Positions 59,323 through 64,000 of a stretch of DNA of 64,000 nt are shown here, in pieces (the stretch's first letter is position 1; every line of letters starts with the position of its first letter). Source of the DNA: Candidatus Chlorobium masyuteum (lineage in GTDB: Bacteria > Bacteroidota > Chlorobiia > Chlorobiales > Chlorobiaceae); the NCBI RefSeq assembly GCF_011601315.1, contig NZ_JAAORA010000004.1, forward strand, positions 115,200-179,199, in the 5' to 3' direction. Both the position numbers and the translations under genes were made by a program. Below the pieces are notes generated by a model. The model saw only the letters and a list, made by a program, of their open reading frames with translations, did not search any database and was not told where the DNA came from.

Positions 59323-59868
59323 TTGTCATTTGTCCCGACAAAAGTATTCTTCACCAAAGGTGTGGGTAGACACAAGGAGTATCTCTCATCTTTCGAGCTT
59401 GCTTTGAGAGAAGCCAAAATTGAGAAATGCAATCTGGTCACCGTATCAAGTATTTTTCCGCCGAAATGTGAGCGCATCAGCGTTGAAGAGGGTTTGAAGG
59501 AGCTCTCTCCAGGCCAGATCACCTTTGCCGTCATGGCTCGCAACTCAACCAATGAGTACAACCGCCTTATTGCCGCTTCGGTCGGTGTGGCTATTCCGGC
59601 AGACGATACCCAGTACGGCTACCTCTCTGAACACCATCCTTTCGGAGAATCTGCCGAACAGTCCGGAGAATATGCTGAAGATCTGGCAGCAACCATGCTG
59701 GCCACAACCCTCGGAATCGAGTTTGATCCGAACAAGGATTGGGATGAACGCGAGGGTATCTACAAGATGAGCGGCAAGATCATCAACTCCTACAATATCA
59801 CGCAGTCGGCAGAGGGTGAAAACGGGATGTGGACAACAGTCATCTCCTGCGCCGTTCTCCTTCCGTAA
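59323..59868 (+). CDS. pdaD: Pyruvoyl-dependent arginine decarboxylase
   Basis: 181 residues. TTG start at 59323 with GGAGG seven bases ahead. [11 protein letters not shown] holds the self-cleavage site between Ser42 and Ser43, which makes the pyruvoyl group. [20 protein letters not shown], then [12 protein letters not shown], are family motifs. It makes agmatine for polyamine synthesis. Proenzyme of the archaeal/Chlorobi type. Followed by a good terminator. Confidence 0.92.
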   Translation: MSFVPTKVFFTKGVGRHKEYLSSFELALREAKIEKCNLVTVSSIFPPKCERISVEEGLKELSPGQITFAVMARNSTNEYNRLIAASVGVAIPADDTQYGYLSEHHPFGESAEQSGEYAEDLAATMLATTLGIEFDPNKDWDEREGIYKMSGKIINSYNITQSAEGENGMWTTVISCAVLLP

Positions 59869-59948
59869 TCATCCGGAATACGGTCAGCACGAACTGAACC
59901 GTAGTCAGGGCACTCCATAAGGGTGCGCCCGGTATACAAAATTTACTG

Positions 59949-59987
59949 AACAGTGAAATGGGCCTGGCTATGCCCTTTTCACTGTTT
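59949..59987 (+). terminator. Terminator after pdaD
   Basis: AACAGTGAAA / TTTTCACTGTT stem with an inner GGGC/GCCC, followed by TTTCAGTT. It lies between pdaD and the DedA gene. Confidence 0.75.
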
Positions 59988-60034
59988 TCAGTTCCAGGCA
60001 TTCACTCCTCTAACCCATCATTCTCTCCCCGTTC

Positions 60035-60652
60035 ATGGACTTCTTCACACCGTTCCAGAATATACATACACTTGAGGAGCTGATTATCTGGGGAGGATAC
60101 CTGCTGCTCTTTACTATTATTTTTGCCGAAACCGGACTCTTTGCCGGCTTTTTTCTTCCCGGTGACTCCCTGCTCATAACCGCCGGCCTCATCGCCGCTA
60201 CCGGAAGCCTCGACATCTATCGCACACTTGCGACCCTGGTATGCGGCGCAATTCTTGGCGATGCAACCGGCTATTTTATAGGACGACAACTCAGCAGAAC
60301 AATTTTCAATAAAGAGGAGTCCCGCTTCTTTCATAGGGAACACCTTGAAAAAACCGAGCGCTTCTATAAAAAACACGGTGCAAAAACCATCTTTCTCGCC
60401 CGTTTTGTTCCGGTTATCCGCAGCTTTGCTGCATCCCTTGCAGGAGTGGCCGGCATGGCCTTCCCTGTTTTCCTTTTTTTCAGTGTTTCCGGTGCTGTTG
60501 CGTGGGTACTCTGCTTTACCCTGATCGGCTACTTTATTGCCAGCCTCTTTCCTGATATTGTCCAGTACCTGCATACCATCATTCTTGCAGGAATTATCCT
60601 GATTGCCGCCAGCGCGCTGAAAAGCCTGAAACCGAAAAAAAAGCAACGCTAA
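60035..60652 (+). CDS. DedA family membrane protein
   Basis: 205 residues with about five membrane segments. [20 protein letters not shown] and [33 protein letters not shown] and [11 protein letters not shown] are hallmark DedA motifs. Members move undecaprenyl phosphate or other phospholipids across the inner membrane. Substrate not provable here. Confidence 0.92.
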   Translation: MDFFTPFQNIHTLEELIIWGGYLLLFTIIFAETGLFAGFFLPGDSLLITAGLIAATGSLDIYRTLATLVCGAILGDATGYFIGRQLSRTIFNKEESRFFHREHLEKTERFYKKHGAKTIFLARFVPVIRSFAASLAGVAGMAFPVFLFFSVSGAVAWVLCFTLIGYFIASLFPDIVQYLHTIILAGIILIAASALKSLKPKKKQR

Positions 60653-60752
60653 CTCCTGCTTATCTCTTTTTAAAACAGAGCTGTTCACGGATATTAAGCG
60701 CAGGTGTGGTATTTTAGGCAGAACAACCTTTAACAATCCGGGTATCACGGTA

Positions 60753-62348
60753 ATGACTGAATCGATAAAAACTGATGTTCTGGTTATCGGCAGCGGTATA
60801 GGCGGCCTCTACTTTGCCATTCACATGGCCGATCACGCCAGTGTGACGATCATTACTAAAAAAGAGAGTTTCACGTCAAATACCAACTGGGCGCAGGGAG
60901 GAATTGCCGCCACTATCGATACCAACGACAGCCCGGAACTGCATATTGCCGATACACTCGGTGCCGGAGCCGGACTTTGCAATCGCGAGATGGTCTCCCT
61001 CATGGTCAGGGAAGGGCCACGGCACATTCAGCGCCTGATAGAACTCGGTGTCAACTTTACAACATCAGACCATGAGCACCTCCACCTCGGCAAGGAGGGG
61101 GGGCATTCAAGAAGCCGGATCGTCCATGCGCAGGATCTTACCGGACGGGCAGTTGAAACCGCGCTCATTGACAGGGTCAACAACCATCCCAATATCACCC
61201 TGCTTGAACACCATTTTGCCATCGAACTGCTTACCGAGCATCATCTCGGCATCAAAACCAACGACATCTCCTGCTACGGGGCCTATGTGCTTGATACAAA
61301 ACAGAGGAAGCCGAAAAAAATTCTTTCGAAAATCACCATGGTGGCGTCCGGAGGTCTCGGCCATGTCTATCCCTACACCACCAATCCCGATATTGCCACC
61401 GGAGATGGTGTGGCCATGGGGTACCGGGCCGGAGCGGAAGTTGCCAATATGGAGTTCATCCAGTTTCATCCAACCTCTCTCTACCATCCGAAGGCAAACT
61501 CATACCTGATTTCCGAAGCGGTCCGTGGATTCGGAGGGATCCTGAAACTGAAGAACGGCCAGGAGTTCATGCACAAGTATGACAAGCGACAGAACCTTGC
61601 ACCCCGCGACATTGTGGCAAGAGCCATCGACTCGGAGATCAAAAAAAGCGGAGAGGAGTGCGTCTTTCTTGATGTGACGCATATCGATCCGGAAAAAACC
61701 AAAGAGCATTTCCCCAATATTTACGAAACCTGTCTCAGTTTCGGCATCGATATGACACGGGAGATGATCCCGGTCGTTCCTGCCGCACACTACTCATGCG
61801 GAGGGATCAGAACGGACAGCAAAGGCCGAACCACCCTCAACCGGCTCTATGCCTGCGGAGAGAGCAGCTGCACGGGGGTTCACGGAGCAAACCGGCTCGC
61901 AAGCAACTCCCTGCTCGAAGCGCTCGTCTTCGCATGGGAAGCAAGTATTGATATCCGCGAACAACTCCAGCAGCTGGAGAACAGTGTCGAATTTCCCGAC
62001 TGGGACGATACCGGGACCGTAAACCCCGAAGAGTGGATCCTTGTTTCACACAACAAGCGCGAAGCCCAGCAGGTGATGAATGACTATGTCGGTATTGTAC
62101 GCAGTGACCTTCGGCTTGCCAGAGCAAAAAGGAGAATGGATTTCCTTAAGGATGAAACTGAAGCTTACTATAAAAAGACAAAGATCACCACACAGATTCT
62201 GGAACTGAGAAACATCATCAAGGTCTCAAACCTTATCATTGAAGGGGCCATAAAGCGCCGTGAATCAAGAGGACTGCACTACACAACCGACTACCCCGGC
62301 AAGGACGACAAACACTTCCTCATCGACACCGTGCTGCGCTCTTTCTGA
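60753..62348 (+). CDS. nadB: L-aspartate oxidase
   Basis: 531 residues, flavoprotein of the succinate dehydrogenase/fumarate reductase family. [15 protein letters not shown] at the N-terminus binds [28 protein letters not shown]; the active-site [29 protein letters not shown]. It makes iminoaspartate for NadA; in an anaerobe fumarate is the likely electron acceptor. Confidence 0.96.
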   Translation: MTESIKTDVLVIGSGIGGLYFAIHMADHASVTIITKKESFTSNTNWAQGGIAATIDTNDSPELHIADTLGAGAGLCNREMVSLMVREGPRHIQRLIELGVNFTTSDHEHLHLGKEGGHSRSRIVHAQDLTGRAVETALIDRVNNHPNITLLEHHFAIELLTEHHLGIKTNDISCYGAYVLDTKQRKPKKILSKITMVASGGLGHVYPYTTNPDIATGDGVAMGYRAGAEVANMEFIQFHPTSLYHPKANSYLISEAVRGFGGILKLKNGQEFMHKYDKRQNLAPRDIVARAIDSEIKKSGEECVFLDVTHIDPEKTKEHFPNIYETCLSFGIDMTREMIPVVPAAHYSCGGIRTDSKGRTTLNRLYACGESSCTGVHGANRLASNSLLEALVFAWEASIDIREQLQQLENSVEFPDWDDTGTVNPEEWILVSHNKREAQQVMNDYVGIVRSDLRLARAKRRMDFLKDETEAYYKKTKITTQILELRNIIKVSNLIIEGAIKRRESRGLHYTTDYPGKDDKHFLIDTVLRSF

Positions 62349-62373
62349 TTGACATTGACACAGGCTCATCTAT

Positions 62374-62394
62374 TAATCGTAGTGAGCGGTTTGA
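62374..62394. repeat. Short fragment of the MITE-like repeat
   Basis: CATCTATTAATCGTAGTGAG matches the left end of 16855-16995 (CATCTATTAATTGTCGTGAG) with two differences. It lies in the gap between the convergent nadB and nadE ends. Confidence 0.5.
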
Positions 62395-62401
62395 GTCCCT
62401 T

Positions 62402-63235
62402 CTACTTCACCTCCTGCCAATCCCTTGCATAGCGAAAATCAATACCTGGAGTGCGACCGGAAATCTTGGCGATAACCGGCATCATCCGCTTGTACTGGTT
62501 CCGTACAACCATCTTTCTCACACGATCATAAAACGGTTCATCCACCCCTTCTGTGAGAATAGCCGCTTTATCCATTCTCTTTTCAAGCATCTTGTAGAGC
62601 AGGAGATCAACCTCCTCGTAGCTGAAACCAAGATCATCCTCATCACTCTGCCCTTCCCAGAGGTCGGCGGATGGGGCTTTTTCAATAAGCGGTTCAGGAA
62701 TACCAAGGTGGCGTGCGAGTCCTCTGACCTGGGTTTTATAGAGATCACCAAGAGGATTGATCGCTGAAGCCATGTCTCCGAACATGGTTCCGTAACCGAG
62801 GAGCAGCTCGGTTTTATTGCTTGTACCGGCAACAAGCCGTCCGTCTCTGGCCGATACATCATAGAGAAAAACCATACGGGTCCGGGCCATGATATTACCT
62901 CGCCGCAAAAGCTCGGTCTCCGGCACGGAGGAAAACAGTGCATCGACAACCGGCGTAATGGAAACCTCTTCCGAACGGATACCGAGCCTCCGGATCATGA
63001 GCTCAGCATGCTCAAGGCTCTCCGGACTGCTTGACCGGTAGGGCATCATGAGCGCCAGAACGTTTTCCCGACCAAGGGCGCGAACAGCAAGCTCACAGAC
63101 AACCGCCGAATCAATACCGCCGGACAGACCGAGAACAACCGAACGGAACCCGAATTTGCGGATCTCGTTGGAAAGAAAAGCCTTGAGCATCTCCTCGACT
63201 ATATGGTAGTTTAGATGGAGATCCTGAACCTTCAT
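62402..63235 (-). CDS. nadE: NAD+ synthase (ammonia-dependent type)
   Basis: About 277 residues from the ATG at 63235 ([17 protein letters not shown]); earlier ATGs at 63268 and 63286 are possible but overlap the upstream gene. PP-loop [14 protein letters not shown], then [20 protein letters not shown] and [20 protein letters not shown]. It amidates deamido-NAD, the last step of NAD synthesis. No glutaminase domain is present. Confidence 0.94.
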   Translation of the reverse strand: MKVQDLHLNYHIVEEMLKAFLSNEIRKFGFRSVVLGLSGGIDSAVVCELAVRALGRENVLALMMPYRSSSPESLEHAELMIRRLGIRSEEVSITPVVDALFSSVPETELLRRGNIMARTRMVFLYDVSARDGRLVAGTSNKTELLLGYGTMFGDMASAINPLGDLYKTQVRGLARHLGIPEPLIEKAPSADLWEGQSDEDDLGFSYEEVDLLLYKMLEKRMDKAAILTEGVDEPFYDRVRKMVVRNQYKRMMPVIAKISGRTPGIDFRYARDWQEVK

Positions 63236-63270
63236 AATGGCACCCCGATTTATTTGTTCTCCCGTCATGT

Positions 63271-64000
63271 TCAGCGTCTGAGCCATTTTTCCGGATTCTG
63301 CTTGACACGACCCTTCCAGATCTCAAAATGCACCACAGAACCGCCCTCCGGCATCCTTCCGGAAAGCCCGACCATCTGCTGCGATTTTATCAGATCGTCC
63401 TTGGCCACACTCAGCTGACCGAGATTGGCATAGACGGTAAGATAGGATTTTGAATGACGGATAATAACAATGTTGCCGAATGTGGGCAGAAAGGCAATCT
63501 GGGCGACCCTGCCGCCGGAGACCGCCCTGACCTGGGTACTCGACGGTACGGAAATATCAATGCCGTTATTCGTGGTAACAATTTTCAGATCCCTGTCCTG
63601 AACCGATCCGAATCTCTGGGATACCACACCATTGCGCACAGGCCAGGGCAGAGAACCTGCTGCATTGTCGAAATCCGCCGAAACACGGTCAACATCAGAA
63701 GCGATCTCGGGCTGAGCGGGAACACTCTGCCTTTCCTGAACCGGAGGAAGCGGAGTCTCCGGCCTTTTTTTATCCTTTATGAAGACTGCGGGCTGCTCCG
63801 ACAGTGGAGGAGGAGCAACACCTTTACGCTTCTTTGCTGCCATCCGTTCCGCCTGAAGCCGCCTGAGCGTCTGACGGTCAGCTTCAAGCCGGTTCAGCTC
63901 CACCCTGCGTGCCTCAAGACGCCTTGCTTCAAGACGCCTCGCCTCAATGATCTTCCGCCTCCGCTCATTTTCAGCCTCCACAGCCCGCTGTTCAGCCATA
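63271..64000 (-). CDS. EnvC-like LytM (M23) domain protein, C-terminal part (runs off right edge)
   Basis: The visible 242 residues begin with an Arg/Glu-rich coiled coil ([19 protein letters not shown]), then a Pro-rich linker and a C-terminal LytM domain. In LytM the metal residues are altered: [11 protein letters not shown] has Asn where His is expected, and VVHFEIWKG has lost the first His of HxH. This is the pattern of EnvC-type activators, which stimulate amidases instead of cutting. The frame reaches the window end, so the start and signal peptide are outside. Confidence 0.82.
   Translation of the reverse strand, partial: MAEQRAVEAENERRRKIIEARRLEARRLEARRVELNRLEADRQTLRRLQAERMAAKKRKGVAPPPLSEQPAVFIKDKKRPETPLPPVQERQSVPAQPEIASDVDRVSADFDNAAGSLPWPVRNGVVSQRFGSVQDRDLKIVTTNNGIDISVPSSTQVRAVSGGRVAQIAFLPTFGNIVIIRHSKSYLTVYANLGQLSVAKDDLIKSQQMVGLSGRMPEGGSVVHFEIWKGRVKQNPEKWLRR

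Overview
The window most probably comes from a green sulfur bacterium (Chlorobiaceae; Chlorobium/Pelodictyon group). The evidence is a sepiapterin reductase that closely resembles, from memory, the characterised Chlorobaculum tepidum enzyme; DUF4293 and DUF2721 membrane proteins; pyruvoyl-dependent arginine decarboxylase; a B12-dependent ribonucleotide reductase; and small palindromic repeats scattered between genes. No rRNA or tRNA gene was found.

Layout. 1-2.8 kb holds part of a minus-strand VCBS-repeat surface protein with near-identical 303-bp units. 3.3-19.2 kb is housekeeping: sepiapterin reductase, a YqeY-like protein, serS, a SAM-I riboswitch with metY-metX, rsmB-xerD, a beta-CASP metallohydrolase, a DEAD-box helicase, waaA, DUF4293, pdxA and an ftsE-like ATPase. 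19.2-30 kb is an accessory/defence segment: a ParD-like antitoxin with only the tail of its toxin left, another small antitoxin-like gene, a stray piece of jetD, two unrecognised minus-strand genes (one a DUF2442 fusion), a complete type I Wadjet operon jetABCD, and a DUF1778/GNAT toxin-antitoxin pair. nrdJ follows, with a long leader that contains a cobalamin riboswitch, then pepD.

36.3-47.4 kb is a complete type I-E CRISPR-Cas locus: 47 repeats and 46 spacers, then cas2, cas1, cas5e, cas7e, cas6e, cse2, cas8e and cas3, all on the minus strand. Two relics flank it: a lone type I-C-like repeat on the left, and on the right the first ~45 residues of a different Cas3 HD domain, cut off just upstream of the I-E cas3. 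The simplest reading is that the I-E cassette replaced, or was inserted into, an older subtype I-C-like locus and may use its promoter. This is an inference.

48-64 kb returns to housekeeping: a KAS III-like enzyme, a pentapeptide-repeat membrane protein and an S1/P1-nuclease-like secreted protein; nadA; a GroES-like protein; the cell-shape genes mreC-mreD-mrdA; an FAD-linked oxidase; smpB, tyrS, pdaD and a DedA protein; nadB and nadE; and the C-terminal part of an EnvC-like LytM protein that runs off the right edge. nadA, nadB and nadE together give quinolinate synthesis and the last step of NAD synthesis. All family assignments come from reading motifs by eye; no database search was possible.
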